From: Magnetospirillum sp. ME-1
GTDB lineage: Bacteria; Pseudomonadota; Alphaproteobacteria; Rhodospirillales; Magnetospirillaceae
NCBI RefSeq assembly: GCF_002105535.1
Contig: NZ_CP015848.1
Span: 3,514,926 to 3,578,925 of the forward strand
DNA length: 64,000 bases
Reading direction: 5' to 3'
The notes under the pieces were generated by a model, which did not search any database, was not told where the DNA came from, and saw only the letters and a list, made by a program, of their open reading frames with translations. Both the position numbers and the translations under genes were made by a program. How positions within the stretch are numbered: the stretch's first letter is position 1; every line of letters starts with the position of its first letter. Below, one piece after another: positions 36,125 to 47,026 of this stretch.

Positions 36125-37615
36125 TCACTTCATGTTGAAGATGATGGTCTTCTTGTGGGTGAAGTGCTCCAGCATGGATTCCAGCGAGGCTTCCTTGCCG
36201 ATGCCCGACGTCTTGACGCCGCCATAGGACAGCGTCGGCTGGACGACCAGGTTCTGGTTGACCTGGACGAAGCCGGCTTCCAGGCGCCTTGTGGCGTCCA
36301 TGGCGACCTTGATGTCCCGGGTCCAGATGGAGGCGGCCAGGCCGTATTCGGAATCGTTGGCCTGGGCGATGACCTCTTCGTAGTCGTTCCACTTGATGAC
36401 GGCGCAGACGGGTCCGAAGATTTCTTCCTGGCACAGGCGGTCGGAATTCTTCATGCCGGTGAAGATCACCGGCTGGACGAAGCGGCCCTTCTTCAGCTTC
36501 GGGTCCGTGGGCATGGACGAGCACACATGCTTGGTGGCGCCCTTGGTCTCCTCGCCGATCTTGATGTAGCTGCGGACCCGCTCCAGCTGGCCGTCCGAGA
36601 CGATGGTGCCGATATCGGTCTTCTCGTCCAGGGGGTCGCCCATCACCATGGCGTCCACCTTGGCCTTCACGCGGGCGACGAACTCGTCATGGATACTCTC
36701 GTGCACGAACAGGCGCGAGCTGGCGGTGCAGCTCTGGCCCTGGCGGGTGAAGCGCATGCCGGCCAGGGCGCCGGCGACGGCCTGATCCATGTCGGCGTCG
36801 GCGCAGACGATCATCGGGCTCTTGCCGCCCAGTTCCAGGGTGACGGGGATCAGCTTCTCGGCCGCCGCGCGATAGACGATGCGCCCGGTCTCCACCGAAC
36901 CGGTGAAGCTCACCTTCTTGACGTCGGGATGTTCGACCAGCGGCGCGCCGCATTCGGGGCCGAAGCCCGACAGCATGTTGAACAGGCCAGGGGGCAGCAC
37001 GGTGTTCATGATCTCGGCGACGCGCAGCACGGTGAGCGGCGCCTCTTCCGCCGACTTGACGATGACGGCGTTGCCGGCGACCAAAGCGGCGGCGGCCTTC
37101 ATGGCCATCAGCAGCAGCGGCACGTTCCAGGGAATGATGCAGGCCACCACGCCCACCGGCTCCCTGACCGTGACGGTCAGCATGTCGGGGTTGAAGGGGA
37201 TGGTCTCGCCCTTGAGCTCGGAGCCCAGGCCGCCGAAGAAGGTGAACATGTCGGCCAGCACCCCGGCCTCGACCCGGCTTTCGGTGCGGAGCGCCTTGCC
37301 GGTCTCGAGCGCCACCAGGCGGCCCAGTTCCTCCACGTGGTTGGTCAGCACCCGGCCGCATTCGGCCACCAGCTTGCCTCGGCTTCGCGCCGGAAGCCTC
37401 GCCCATTCCTTCTGGGCGGCCTTGGCGGAGATGACGGCGGCATCCACGTCCTCCTTGGTGCCGAAGGCGGCGGTGCCGATGATCTCGCCGGTGGCGGGAT
37501 TGTCCACCTCGAAGACCTCGCCGCAACCGGCGGCGACGAACTTGCCGCCGATCAGGTGCTTGGCCGAAAGCTGCTTGGCCAGCTTGAAGGGATCGAGTTC
37601 AGGCGTGAGGGTCAT
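36125..37615 (-). CDS. NAD(P)-dependent aldehyde dehydrogenase
   Basis: Aldehyde dehydrogenase of 496 aa converting an aldehyde to its acid. The nucleophile Cys296 lies in RQGQSCTASS, the general base Glu261 in LELGGKSP, the cofactor loop in FTGSVETGR, and Asn164 in IPWNVPLL. It resembles broad aromatic/aliphatic aldehyde dehydrogenases. It lies 3 bp downstream of a phenylacetate-CoA-ligase-like gene. A plausible pathway is aldehyde to acid (this enzyme) to acyl-CoA (the ligase), for example phenylacetaldehyde to phenylacetyl-CoA. The substrate is inferred, not proven. It starts at ATG 37615. Confidence 0.92.
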   Translation of the reverse strand: MTLTPELDPFKLAKQLSAKHLIGGKFVAAGCGEVFEVDNPATGEIIGTAAFGTKEDVDAAVISAKAAQKEWARLPARSRGKLVAECGRVLTNHVEELGRLVALETGKALRTESRVEAGVLADMFTFFGGLGSELKGETIPFNPDMLTVTVREPVGVVACIIPWNVPLLLMAMKAAAALVAGNAVIVKSAEEAPLTVLRVAEIMNTVLPPGLFNMLSGFGPECGAPLVEHPDVKKVSFTGSVETGRIVYRAAAEKLIPVTLELGGKSPMIVCADADMDQAVAGALAGMRFTRQGQSCTASSRLFVHESIHDEFVARVKAKVDAMVMGDPLDEKTDIGTIVSDGQLERVRSYIKIGEETKGATKHVCSSMPTDPKLKKGRFVQPVIFTGMKNSDRLCQEEIFGPVCAVIKWNDYEEVIAQANDSEYGLAASIWTRDIKVAMDATRRLEAGFVQVNQNLVVQPTLSYGGVKTSGIGKEASLESMLEHFTHKKTIIFNMK

Positions 37616-37618
37616 GGT

Positions 37619-38842
37619 TCAGGCTCGCTTGTCTTGGATGACGATGCCGTCGTTGGGCAGGCTGCCGGGGGTATGGAACACCACCTCGGTCTTCAGCTTG
37701 CACAGCGACTGGAAGGAATCCTTCAGCGCCGCGTCCAGGCCGGTGGCGCTGGTCTCGACATGGAGGGTCAGGCGGTCGTTCTCGCCGTCTTTTTCCACCA
37801 CCAAGCGGGTGCGGATCACCTCGGGGTGGCGCTTGGCCACCTCGGCGATCTGGCGGGGATGGACGAACATGCCCTTGATCTTGGTGGTCTGGTCGGCGCG
37901 GCCCATCCAGCCCTTGAGGCGCATGTTGGTGCGGCCGCAGGGCGACTGACCGGTCAGGATGGCCGACAAATCGCCGGTGGCGAAGCGGATCAGGGGGTAA
38001 TCCTGGTTGAAGGTGGTGACCACCACCTCGCCCACCTCTCCCTCCGGCACCGGGTCGCCGGTGCCGGGGCGCACGATCTCGACGATCACGCCCTCGTCCA
38101 CCACCAGGCCCTCGCGGGCACGGGTTTCATAGGCGATGAGGCCGAGATCGGCGGTGGCGTAGCACTGGGTGACGTCGACGCCCAGGTCCTTCAGGGACTG
38201 GCGCAAGGGAGGCAGCAGCGCCTCGCCCGAGACGCAGGCCTTGGTCAGCGAGGAGTGATCCAGGCCCATCTCCTCGGCCCGCTCCAGGATGATCTTCAGG
38301 AAGGACGGGGTGCCGCCGTAGCCGGCGGGTTTCAGGTCGGCCACCGCCTTGGCCTGCTGGTCGGTGTTGCCGACGCCCGCCGGAAACACCGGACAGCCGA
38401 GCGCGTGCGCCCCGGTCTCGAACATCACGCCGCCTGGCGTGAAGTGATACGAGAAGCAATTGTGCATCAGATCGCCGCGGCGAAAGCCGGCGGCATAGAG
38501 CGCCCGGGCGATGCGCCACCAGTCGTTGTCCCAGCCCTCGGGGTCGTAGATGGGGCCCGGCGAGGCGAAGACGCGGCGCAGTTCACTCTTGGGCGTCGCG
38601 ATCAGCGAGGCGAAGGGCGGATCGGCCTGCTGGGCGTCGATCAGTTCGGATTTCCTGGTCACCGGCAGACGCGCCAGGGCGGCACGGTCGGTGACCGCGC
38701 CCGGGTCCACCTCGGCCAGCAGACGGGCAAAGGCGGGGGAATCGGCCTTGGCCAGGGCGATCTGGGCGGGCAGGGCTTCGAAATGGGCCGCCTCGCGCTC
38801 GTCATCTGAGCGGGTTTCCAGGGAATCGTAGAATTCGGTCAT
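37619..38842 (-). CDS. Phenylacetate-CoA ligase-like (PaaK family) adenylate-forming enzyme
   Basis: ANL-superfamily CoA ligase of 407 aa, slightly shorter than typical PaaK. Family landmarks are the NCFSYHFTPGGVMFETGAHA stretch, GGTPSFLKIILERAEEMG, CYATADLGLIAYET (the adenylate-binding motif), and the C-terminal RADQTTKIKGMFVHPRQIAE hinge region. It should form an aryl- or arylacetyl-CoA from acid, ATP and CoA. The start at ATG 38842 is the best family match; ATG 38851 and 38854 sit closer to the GGAGGA site. A family C repeat lies directly upstream, between this gene and livF. Confidence 0.88.
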   Translation of the reverse strand: MTEFYDSLETRSDDEREAAHFEALPAQIALAKADSPAFARLLAEVDPGAVTDRAALARLPVTRKSELIDAQQADPPFASLIATPKSELRRVFASPGPIYDPEGWDNDWWRIARALYAAGFRRGDLMHNCFSYHFTPGGVMFETGAHALGCPVFPAGVGNTDQQAKAVADLKPAGYGGTPSFLKIILERAEEMGLDHSSLTKACVSGEALLPPLRQSLKDLGVDVTQCYATADLGLIAYETRAREGLVVDEGVIVEIVRPGTGDPVPEGEVGEVVVTTFNQDYPLIRFATGDLSAILTGQSPCGRTNMRLKGWMGRADQTTKIKGMFVHPRQIAEVAKRHPEVIRTRLVVEKDGENDRLTLHVETSATGLDAALKDSFQSLCKLKTEVVFHTPGSLPNDGIVIQDKRA

Positions 38843-38860
38843 GCTTCCCATCATTCCTCC

Positions 38861-38940
38861 GTCACCCCCGCGAAAGGCGGGGGTCCATGGTTCCGCCATG
38901 GAGTTGTTGACGCATGGATTCCCGCTTTCGCGGGAATGAC
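38861..38940. repeat. Dispersed palindromic repeat, family C copy 2
   Basis: Element of 80 bp from GTCACCCCCGCG to CGCGGGAATGAC, with CCCCCGC..GCGGGGG and CCCGCTTTCGCGGG hairpins and a GGTTCCGCCATGGA core. It occupies most of the livF to PaaK-like gap. The CCCGCTTTCGCGGGAATGAC-type end is common in proteobacterial intergenic repeats. Confidence 0.8.
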
Positions 38941-38952
38941 GATTTCCTGAGT

Positions 38953-39777
<825 letters not shown>

Positions 39778-39806
39778 GGCCGTATCCAATTCCCTTGAAT
39801 AAGTGA

Positions 39807-39836
39807 CGGGAGGCGGCTTTGGCCGCCTCCCGTTTT
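39807..39836. terminator. Hairpin between substrate-binding protein gene and livF
   Basis: Perfect 11-bp stem CGGGAGGCGGC / GCCGCCTCCCG with a TTTG loop. The T-run follows it on the plus strand only. On the coding (minus) strand it lacks a U-tract, so it probably protects or attenuates mRNA, giving the binding protein more message than livF. Confidence 0.7.
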
Positions 39837-39844
39837 CGCGTGAC

Positions 39845-41083
39845 TTACCAGCCCAGCCATTCCTTACGGCGCGGGATATCGGCGGTGTAGACCTGCTTCA
39901 TGCCGATGGTGCCGCCCTTGGTCGAGGCCTGGTAGACCTTGACCGTGGTGGTGCCGCGATGGTCGTCGCCGGTCCAGGTGGACGGCAGGCAGACGCCTTC
40001 CAGGCCGGCCGGCACCCAGTCCTTGGCATGGGTTTCCATGGCCTTCTTGATGTTGGGGCCGTTGATGCCGCCGGCCTTGGCGGCGGCCTCCATGGCTTCC
40101 TTCATGTAGTAGACCGAGCAGATGGCGCGGATGTAGTGGACCGGACGGGCCTCGGCGCCGGTGGGATCGGAAATCTTGGAGATCTCCTTCACCAGCTTCA
40201 TGCCGGGGGTGTCGTCGTTCCAGGTGGCGGCGCCCACCACCCAGACCAGCTTGTCGGCGGCCTCGCCGGTGGCCTTGAGCGAGCTTTCGTCGGTGCCCCA
40301 GATGTTCGCCAGGAACTGGGTGGTGACGCCCACGGTCTCGCACGACTTCAACAGCGAGATGGTCGAGCCCGAGGTGTTGCCCAGATAGGCGTAATGGGCG
40401 CCCGATTCCTTCAGGGACAGGCACTGGGCCTTGAAGTCGCCGGGCTTCAGCGAGTACTGGATCTCGTTGCCGATATCGAAGCCCAGCTCCTTGGCATAAG
40501 CGCCGCAGGCCATCTTGGGGGCGTTGGGATAGGGGTGGTTGTCGCCCATGTGGACGAACTTGGGCTTGCCCGACCCGCCCTTCTTCTTCCAGTCCTCATG
40601 CGCCCACTGGACCAGGCCGCGGCAGGCGTCGGAATAGCTGGGGCCGTAGAAGAAGTTGTAGGGCGCGCCCTTCACCGAGGTGGCGCCCTTGGGATCGGTC
40701 AGGTGGCCGGAATAGGACGCCGAGAAATAGGGAATCTCGTCCTTGGCCACGGAGCTCACCAGCGCTTCGGTATCGCCGGTGCCCCAGCCCTGGATGGCGG
40801 TGGCCTTGGTCGAGCCGGTCAGCTTCTTGTAGGCCGCCATGGCGCGCGGCACTTCGTAGGCGTAGTCCACGGTCTCGAAGATGATCTTCTGGCCCGCCAC
40901 GCCGCCATTGGCGTTGATGTAGTTCATGGCGTCGGCGATGCCCTGGCCGTAGGGCTTGCCCACCGCCGAGGTGGCGCCGGTGATGTCGGCGATATGGCCG
41001 ACCAGGATGCCGTCGGCGGCCATGGCCGCTCCGGCGGACAGCAGGGCGGCGACAGCGGTTCCGGCGAACAGGGTATGCTTCAT
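39845..41083 (-). CDS. ABC transporter periplasmic substrate-binding protein, LivK-like
   Basis: Type I periplasmic binding protein of 412 aa. The signal peptide is FAGTAVAALLSAGAAMA and the mature part begins ADGILVGHIADITGATSAVG. It has the two-lobed ANF/LivJ fold pattern, including GYGQGIADAMNYINANGGVAG-like sequence (read here as YGQGIADAMNYINANGG) and a central VWVVGAATWNDDTPG hinge. Six or so Cys residues (for example LVQWA preceded by ACRG, and MACGAYA) suggest a disulfide. It starts at ATG 41083 with GGGAGGAA nine bases upstream, the best ribosome site in the operon. It binds the transported acid or amino acid; identity unknown. Confidence 0.93.
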   Translation of the reverse strand: MKHTLFAGTAVAALLSAGAAMAADGILVGHIADITGATSAVGKPYGQGIADAMNYINANGGVAGQKIIFETVDYAYEVPRAMAAYKKLTGSTKATAIQGWGTGDTEALVSSVAKDEIPYFSASYSGHLTDPKGATSVKGAPYNFFYGPSYSDACRGLVQWAHEDWKKKGGSGKPKFVHMGDNHPYPNAPKMACGAYAKELGFDIGNEIQYSLKPGDFKAQCLSLKESGAHYAYLGNTSGSTISLLKSCETVGVTTQFLANIWGTDESSLKATGEAADKLVWVVGAATWNDDTPGMKLVKEISKISDPTGAEARPVHYIRAICSVYYMKEAMEAAAKAGGINGPNIKKAMETHAKDWVPAGLEGVCLPSTWTGDDHRGTTTVKVYQASTKGGTIGMKQVYTADIPRRKEWLGW

Positions 41084-41141
41084 CGTGTGATTCCTCCCAT
41101 GAAATCGAGACAACGGTTTTTTGTGTTGTTGTTTTTCTTGG

Positions 41142-42212
41142 TCAGTACGAGAACGGATACAGCTTCCAATAAGATTTGATCAGACGCCAGCGGTGAACCA
41201 GACCATCGGGCTCGAAGATCAGGAACAGCACGATGGCCAGGCCGATGGTGGCCTCCTTGATGTAGGCCAGCGCATTGGTCAGCGCCGGAATGTCGCCGGC
41301 GAAGTGCTTGACCGTGCTGACGGCGGCCTCGGTGGCTTCGGGCAGCAGCACCATGAAGGCGGTGCCCATCAGGGTCCCCATCACCGAGCCCATGCCGCCG
41401 ATGATGATCATGCCGAGGAACTGGATGGACAGCAGGATGGTGAAGCCCTCGGCCGAGACGTAGCCGAGATAGTGGCCGTAGAGCGCGCCGCCGACGCCGG
41501 CATAGAACGACGAGATGCCGAACGACAGGATGCGGTACTTGGTGAGGTTGATGCCCATCACCTCGGCCGACAGGTAGTGGTCGCGCACCGCCACGAAGGC
41601 GCGGCCGTCGCGGGTGCGCAGCAGGTTGGTGCCCAACAGGTACATCACCACCGTGAAGGCCAGCACCACGTAGAAGAACCCTTTGTCGCCGCCCACCTCG
41701 TAGCCGAACAGGCTGATGGGGTTGGCCATGGCGCCGCTTGATCCGCCGGTGAACCAGTTGGCCCGGGCGAAGAAGTCTTCCAGGATGAACTGGGAGGCGA
41801 AGGTGGCGATGGCCAGATACAGGCCCTTGAGGCGGCCGGCGGGAATGCCGAACAGGAGGCCCAGCAGGGTGGTCATCACGCCGGCCAGCGGAATGGCCAG
41901 CAGCACCGGAATGCCGAAGCTGTTGTTGAGCCAGGCCGAGGCGAAGGCGCCGAAGCCGAAGAAGGCGGCGTGGCCCAGGGAAATCTGGCCGGTACAGCCC
42001 ACCAGGATGTTCAGGCCCAAGGCGGCGATGCCGTAGAAGCCGATCTGGATCATCAGGGCCAGCAGGTAATTGCTGAACACCATCGGCGCGGCCGCCGCGG
42101 CGATGATGCCGGCGATGCACCAGTTCCTGGACGCGGGCGTCAGGAAGATGGTGGTGTCGGCCGCGTAGGTGGTCTTGAACTGGCCGCAGGGAATGAGGCT
42201 GGACGAGATCAT
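41142..42212 (-). CDS. livM: ABC transporter permease, LivM type
   Basis: Inner-membrane permease of 356 aa with about ten TM helices. LivM landmarks are GYGIAALGLNILVGCTGQISLGHAAFFG (read in part as ALGLNILVGCTGQISLGHAA), RLKGLYLAIATFASQFILE and the EAA-like RDHYLSAEVMGINLTKYRIL. ATG 42212 is chosen because GGGGAA lies eight bases ahead; ATG 42218 is two bases from it. A family A repeat directly precedes that ribosome site. It pairs with LivH, whose gene ends 113 bp upstream beyond the repeat. The insertion within the operon may affect expression of the downstream genes. Confidence 0.92.
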   Translation of the reverse strand: MISSSLIPCGQFKTTYAADTTIFLTPASRNWCIAGIIAAAAAPMVFSNYLLALMIQIGFYGIAALGLNILVGCTGQISLGHAAFFGFGAFASAWLNNSFGIPVLLAIPLAGVMTTLLGLLFGIPAGRLKGLYLAIATFASQFILEDFFARANWFTGGSSGAMANPISLFGYEVGGDKGFFYVVLAFTVVMYLLGTNLLRTRDGRAFVAVRDHYLSAEVMGINLTKYRILSFGISSFYAGVGGALYGHYLGYVSAEGFTILLSIQFLGMIIIGGMGSVMGTLMGTAFMVLLPEATEAAVSTVKHFAGDIPALTNALAYIKEATIGLAIVLFLIFEPDGLVHRWRLIKSYWKLYPFSY

Positions 42213-42228
42213 TGCCATTTCCCCTTCA

Positions 42229-42330
42229 TGTCATTCCGAGGCATCGCCGAGGAATCTCCGCTTGGTGCATTGGTGCCGGTTCTGACGCGCCGCGCCAGGA
42301 TGAGATCCCTCGCCTGCGCTCGGGATGACA
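42229..42330. repeat. Dispersed palindromic repeat, family A copy 3
   Basis: Element of about 102 bp with TGTCATTCCGAG and CTCGGGATGACA ends. It fills the gap between livH and livM inside the transporter operon. Its right end is the GCCTGCGCTC type; the left is a diverged form of the same type. Confidence 0.85.
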
Positions 42331-42342
42331 GGCTGTTGCGCA

Positions 42343-43236
42343 TCACACCCTCTCGATGGTCTTGGTGCCGAACAGGCCGTAGGGCTTGATCATCAGGATG
42401 ATGACCAGCACGTAGAACGGCGCCACGGTGTAAAGGTTGCCCACATGCAGGAACTGGCTGTCGGTGTATTCCGCCAGATTCTCCAGCACGCCGATGATCA
42501 GGCCGCCCAGCACCGCGCCGATGATGGAATCCAGGCCGCCGACGATCACCGCCGGAAAGACCTTGATGCCGAAGAACGACAGGGCCGAGGACACGCCGTT
42601 GACCATGCCCACCACCACGCCGGCCAGGGCCGAGACCATGGCCGAGATGGCCCAGGCGGTGGCGAACACCGCCTTGACCGAGATGCCGAGGCTTTGCGCC
42701 ACCTGCTGGTTGAAGGCGGTGGCCCGCATGGCCAGACCCATGCGCGAGTATTTGAAGAACCAGGCGAAGGCGCCCATGATCACCACCGACACCACCAGGC
42801 TCATCAGATAGGCGGGCTGGACCGACAGGCCCAGGATGTCCACCGACTTGACCGGGAAGATCTCGGGGAAGGGCTGGGCCCACACGCCGAAGATGGACTT
42901 CATCACCGCCTGGAAGAAGATGGACAGGCCGATGGTCACCATGATCACCGAAATGACCGGCTCGCCGATCAGCGGCCTCAGCACGATCATCTGCAGCGCG
43001 ATGCCGAAGATCATCATGAAGACGAAGGTCATGGGGAAGGCGACGTAGAAGGGCAGCGCCATGCTGGTGACCAGCCACCAGCAGGTCCAGGCGCCGATCA
43101 GCAGGAACTCGCCCTGGGCGAAGTTCACCACCTGGGTCGACTTGTAGATCAGCACGAAGCACATGGCGACCACGCCATACAGCGTGCCGACGATCAGCCC
43201 GTTGACCAGGAGTTGGAGAAACAGCGAGGAACCCAT
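42343..43236 (-). CDS. livH: ABC transporter permease, LivH type
   Basis: Inner-membrane permease of 297 aa with about eight TM helices. Landmarks include LLVNGLIVGTLYGVVAMCFV, VVNFAQGEFLLIGAW and the EAA-like loop MRATAFNQQVAQSLGI, followed by VVVGMVNGVSSALSF and GLDSIIGAVLGGLIIGV. The start at ATG 43236 has AGGAG eight bases upstream. It follows the acyl-CoA synthetase gene by 11 bp. With LivM it forms the membrane channel. The clustering of livG, an acyl-CoA synthetase, livH, livM, a binding protein and livF recurs in proteobacteria that grow on aromatic or fatty acids. Confidence 0.93.
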   Translation of the reverse strand: MGSSLFLQLLVNGLIVGTLYGVVAMCFVLIYKSTQVVNFAQGEFLLIGAWTCWWLVTSMALPFYVAFPMTFVFMMIFGIALQMIVLRPLIGEPVISVIMVTIGLSIFFQAVMKSIFGVWAQPFPEIFPVKSVDILGLSVQPAYLMSLVVSVVIMGAFAWFFKYSRMGLAMRATAFNQQVAQSLGISVKAVFATAWAISAMVSALAGVVVGMVNGVSSALSFFGIKVFPAVIVGGLDSIIGAVLGGLIIGVLENLAEYTDSQFLHVGNLYTVAPFYVLVIILMIKPYGLFGTKTIERV

Positions 43237-43247
43237 GATGCGTTCTC

Positions 43248-45178
43248 CTATTCCGCGGCCAGCTGTTGGGTGGGGGGCGGCAGCAGGGTCACGACCTTCA
43301 GTTCGGTCTTGACCCGGGTGGTGGTGCCGTCCTGGAAGGTGATCACCGCGTCCACCGGCACCATCTGGCGATCGGCGTACATGGAATCGATGATGTCGCC
43401 GTACTTCTCGTTGATGACGCCGCGCCGCACCTTGCGGGTGCGGGTCAGCTCGCCGTCGTCGGCATCCAGCTCCTTGTAGAGCAGCAGGAATTTGCGGATG
43501 CGCTGGGGCTCGGGCAGGGTGGCGTTGACCTTCTCCACCTCGGCCTGCAACAGGTCGTAGACCTGGGCCTGGGCCGACAGATTGGTGTAGTTGGTGAACG
43601 AGATGCCCTTGGACTCGGCCCACTTGGACACGATGGAGAAGCGGATGCAGATCAGCGCCGAGAGATAGGGCTTGGTGTCGCCCAGGATCACCGCCTCGGC
43701 GATGAAGGGCGAGAACTTCAGCTTGTTCTCGATGAATTGCGGCGAGAAGCGCACGCCATGGGAGGTGGTGGCCAGGTCCTTGATGCGGTCGATGACCACC
43801 AGATGGCCGTTTTCCTTCTTGATGTAGCCGGCGTCGCCGGTCTTCAGCCAGTTGCCGTCGACGATGTCGGCGGTACTGGCTTCCGGGTTCTTGTAATAGC
43901 CGGTGAACATGCCGTCGGTGGTGGCGACGATCTCGCCCACCCCGTTGGCGTCGGGGTTATCGATGCGCAGCTGGGCGTCGTCGAAGGGCACGCCCACCGA
44001 ATCGAAGTCGATGTCGCCCGCCCGATGGACGGTATAGGCGCCGGCCAGTTCGGTCTGGCCGTAGATCTGCCTGAGCGGCACGCCCATGGCCAGGAAGAAG
44101 CGGAAGGTGTCGGGCCCCAGCGCCGCGCCGCCGGTGGCGGCCGACTTCAGGAACGAGAAGCCGATGCGGTCTTTGAGCGCGTCGAACAGGATCCAGTCGG
44201 CCAGCTTGGAGCGCTTGCCCTGGTCCAGCGCGGCCATGCCCAGCTTCATGCCCAGATTGAACATCCACTGCTTGAAGGGCGTGGAATCCATCATGCGGGC
44301 GCGCACGTCGGCGGCGATGCCTTCCCACATGCGCGGTGCCAGCAGCACGAAATTAGGGCCGATTTCCCGCATGTCGGCCATCATCGTCTCGGGTTCCTCG
44401 ACGAAGTTGACGATGTTGCGGCAGATCAGCGGCTGGGCCACGGCGTAGATCTGTTCCATGATCCACGGCAGCGGCAGCACCGAGACGTAATTGTCCCCCG
44501 CCGCCTTGGGATCGGCGCGCAAATAGGCGGTGGAATGGCGCAGGAAGGGGCCGGCCTGCAGCATGGCCAGCTTGGGGTTCGAGGTGGTGCCGGACGTGGT
44601 GCACAGGATGGCCACGTCGTCGCCCTTGCCCTTGGCCACTTCCTCGTCGAAGCGCGACGGGTTGGCGGCGGCCACTTCCTGGGCCTTGCGCTTCAGATCC
44701 TCGGCCGAGATCAGGCGCGGGTCCTTGTGCTTGCGCATGCCGCGCGGGTCGAAATAGACGATGTGGCGGATGGTGGGAACCTCGGCCGAGATTTCCAGCA
44801 GCTTGTCCACCTGCTCCTCGTCCTCGGCCAGCACGATGGCCGCGCCGGTATAGGACAGCAGGTAGGCCACCTCGGCGTTCATGGAATCGTGGTAGATGCC
44901 AAGACTCATGGCGCCCACCGCATGGGCCGCCACCTCGCCCCACAGGCTTTCCGGGCGGTTCTTGCCCAGGATGGCGACCACGTCGCCGCGGGCGACGCCC
45001 AGCGACAGCATGCCGAGAGCCAGATCCCTCACCCGGTTCAGGTAGTCGGACCAGGTGAAGGCGTTCCAGATGCCGAATTCCTTCTCCCGCATGGCGATTT
45101 CGCCGGGCCAGCGCTGGGCGTTGTGCACCAGGGCCTTGGGGAAGGTGTCGTGAATGGTGGTGTCGAGGTATTCGCTCA

Positions 45179-45179
<1 letters not shown>
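43248..45179 (-). CDS. AMP-dependent acyl-CoA synthetase (long-chain type) in transporter operon
   Basis: ANL-family CoA synthetase of 643 aa (FAA1/COG1022-like). P-loop-like LCTTSGTTSNPKLAMLQAG, the adenylate motif YGQTELAGAYTVHRAG, and WLKTGDAGYIKKENGHLVVIDRIKD (shown here only in pieces) with the Asp of TGD are intact. The C-terminal ends with GELTRTRKVRR, where the catalytic Lys is expected. It activates an imported acid to its acyl-CoA, trapping it in the cell. The start at ATG 45179 overlaps the livG stop by one base (TGATG), so it is translationally coupled to livG. Its place between livG and livH argues it acts on the transported substrate. Confidence 0.92.
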
Positions 45180-45976
<797 letters not shown>

Positions 45977-46047
45977 CGTCTATCGCTCCCGAACCGGGAC
46001 GGAGCCTTTTGCGGCGCCTGCCCCGAACCACCCTGATGACTCCTCTT

Positions 46048-46090
46048 GATGGGAGTCTCCCTATTTGTGAAAACGAGCATACGTTTTTTT
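46048..46090. promoter_or_regulatory. Candidate promoter/operator of the livG operon
   Basis: Between mmsB-like and livG genes lie GGGAG-T-CTCCC (46051-46061) and AAAACG-AGCATA-CGTTTT (46070-46087) inside an AT-rich patch. The second is a good candidate for a TetR-type operator, common in acyl-CoA regulons. No TetR gene is nearby. Confidence 0.4.
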
Positions 46091-46109
46091 AATTGCCGTG
46101 CAAGTGTGT

Positions 46110-47000
46110 TCAGGCCTTGCCGCGCAGCATGTGAATGATTCCCGAGAAATCCAGGCCGCCCTGGCCCATTCCCGCCATCATGGCGTAGAGCTGGGCGGCT
46201 TCCGCGCCCAGCGGAATGGAGGCGCCGCAGCCTTGCGCGGCCTCGACCGCCAGCTTCAGGTCCTTCAGCATCATGGCCGCCGCGAAGCCCGCCTTGTACT
46301 CGCGGTTGGCGGGCGAGGCGGGCACCGGGCCGGGCACCGGGCAGTACGAGGTCATGGACCAGTTCTGGCCCGACGACTTGGACGAGATGTCGAACAGCTT
46401 CTGCGCGTCCAGGCCCAGCTTCTCGGCGAGCGCGAAGGCCTCGCAGGTGCCGATCATGGAAATGCCCAGCAGCATGTTGTTGCAGATCTTGGCCGCCTGG
46501 CCGTTGCCGGGGCCGCCGGCGTGGACGATGGTCTTGCCCATGGCGGCCAGGATCGGCTCGGCGCGGGCGAAGGCGGCATCCGCGCCGCCCACCATGAAGG
46601 TCAGCGTCCCGGCCTCGGCTCCACCCACGCCGCCCGACACGGGGGCGTCGATCAAAGCGTGACCGGCCTTGGCGGCCTCGTCGGACAGCAGCCGCGCGGT
46701 GGCCACGTCGATGGTCGAGGAATCGATGAACAGGCAGCCCTTGGGCGCGGCGGCGAACAGCCCGGCCTCGCCCAGCATCACCGACTTCACGTGGGCGCCG
46801 GCGGGCAGCATGGAGACCACCACCTCGGCGCCCCTGGCGGCGTCGGTCGCCTTGGCGCAGGCGGTGGCGCCCGCTTCGGCCGCAGCCTTCAGGGCCGCTT
46901 CGGACAGATCGAAGGCGGCGAGTTTGTGCCCGGCCTTGATCAGGTTGCGCATCATCGGCGCACCCATGTTGCCCAGACCGATGAACCCGATGCTCGCCAT
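46110..47000 (-). CDS. mmsB: 3-hydroxyisobutyrate dehydrogenase
   Basis: NAD-dependent beta-hydroxyacid dehydrogenase of 296 aa, which in valine breakdown turns 3-hydroxyisobutyrate into methylmalonate semialdehyde. The N-terminal Rossmann motif is GFIGLGNMGAPMMRNLIKAG, the substrate loop is DAPVSGGVGGAEAGTLTFMVGG (read as DAPVSGGVGGAEAGTL), and the catalytic Lys is in NGQAAKICNNMLLGI. The C-terminus KDLKLAVEAA and DFSGIIHML match the family. It starts at ATG 47000 and is 26 bp downstream of the acyl-CoA dehydrogenase. Its partner methylmalonate-semialdehyde dehydrogenase is not in the window. Confidence 0.93.
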   Translation of the reverse strand: MASIGFIGLGNMGAPMMRNLIKAGHKLAAFDLSEAALKAAAEAGATACAKATDAARGAEVVVSMLPAGAHVKSVMLGEAGLFAAAPKGCLFIDSSTIDVATARLLSDEAAKAGHALIDAPVSGGVGGAEAGTLTFMVGGADAAFARAEPILAAMGKTIVHAGGPGNGQAAKICNNMLLGISMIGTCEAFALAEKLGLDAQKLFDISSKSSGQNWSMTSYCPVPGPVPASPANREYKAGFAAAMMLKDLKLAVEAAQGCGASIPLGAEAAQLYAMMAGMGQGGLDFSGIIHMLRGKA

Positions 47001-47026
47001 ATGACGTCTCCCTGTCTGAATTCTGG

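Noticed and set aside
36039-36524. Separate small gene at the end of the aldehyde dehydrogenase
   Set aside because: It is an out-of-frame shadow that runs into the family C repeat.
35894-38809. 971-aa plus-strand open frame opposite the ALDH/PaaK-like genes
   Set aside because: It is antisense to clearly conserved enzymes, has a His/Gly/Gln-rich composition typical of high-GC shadow frames, and shows no domains.
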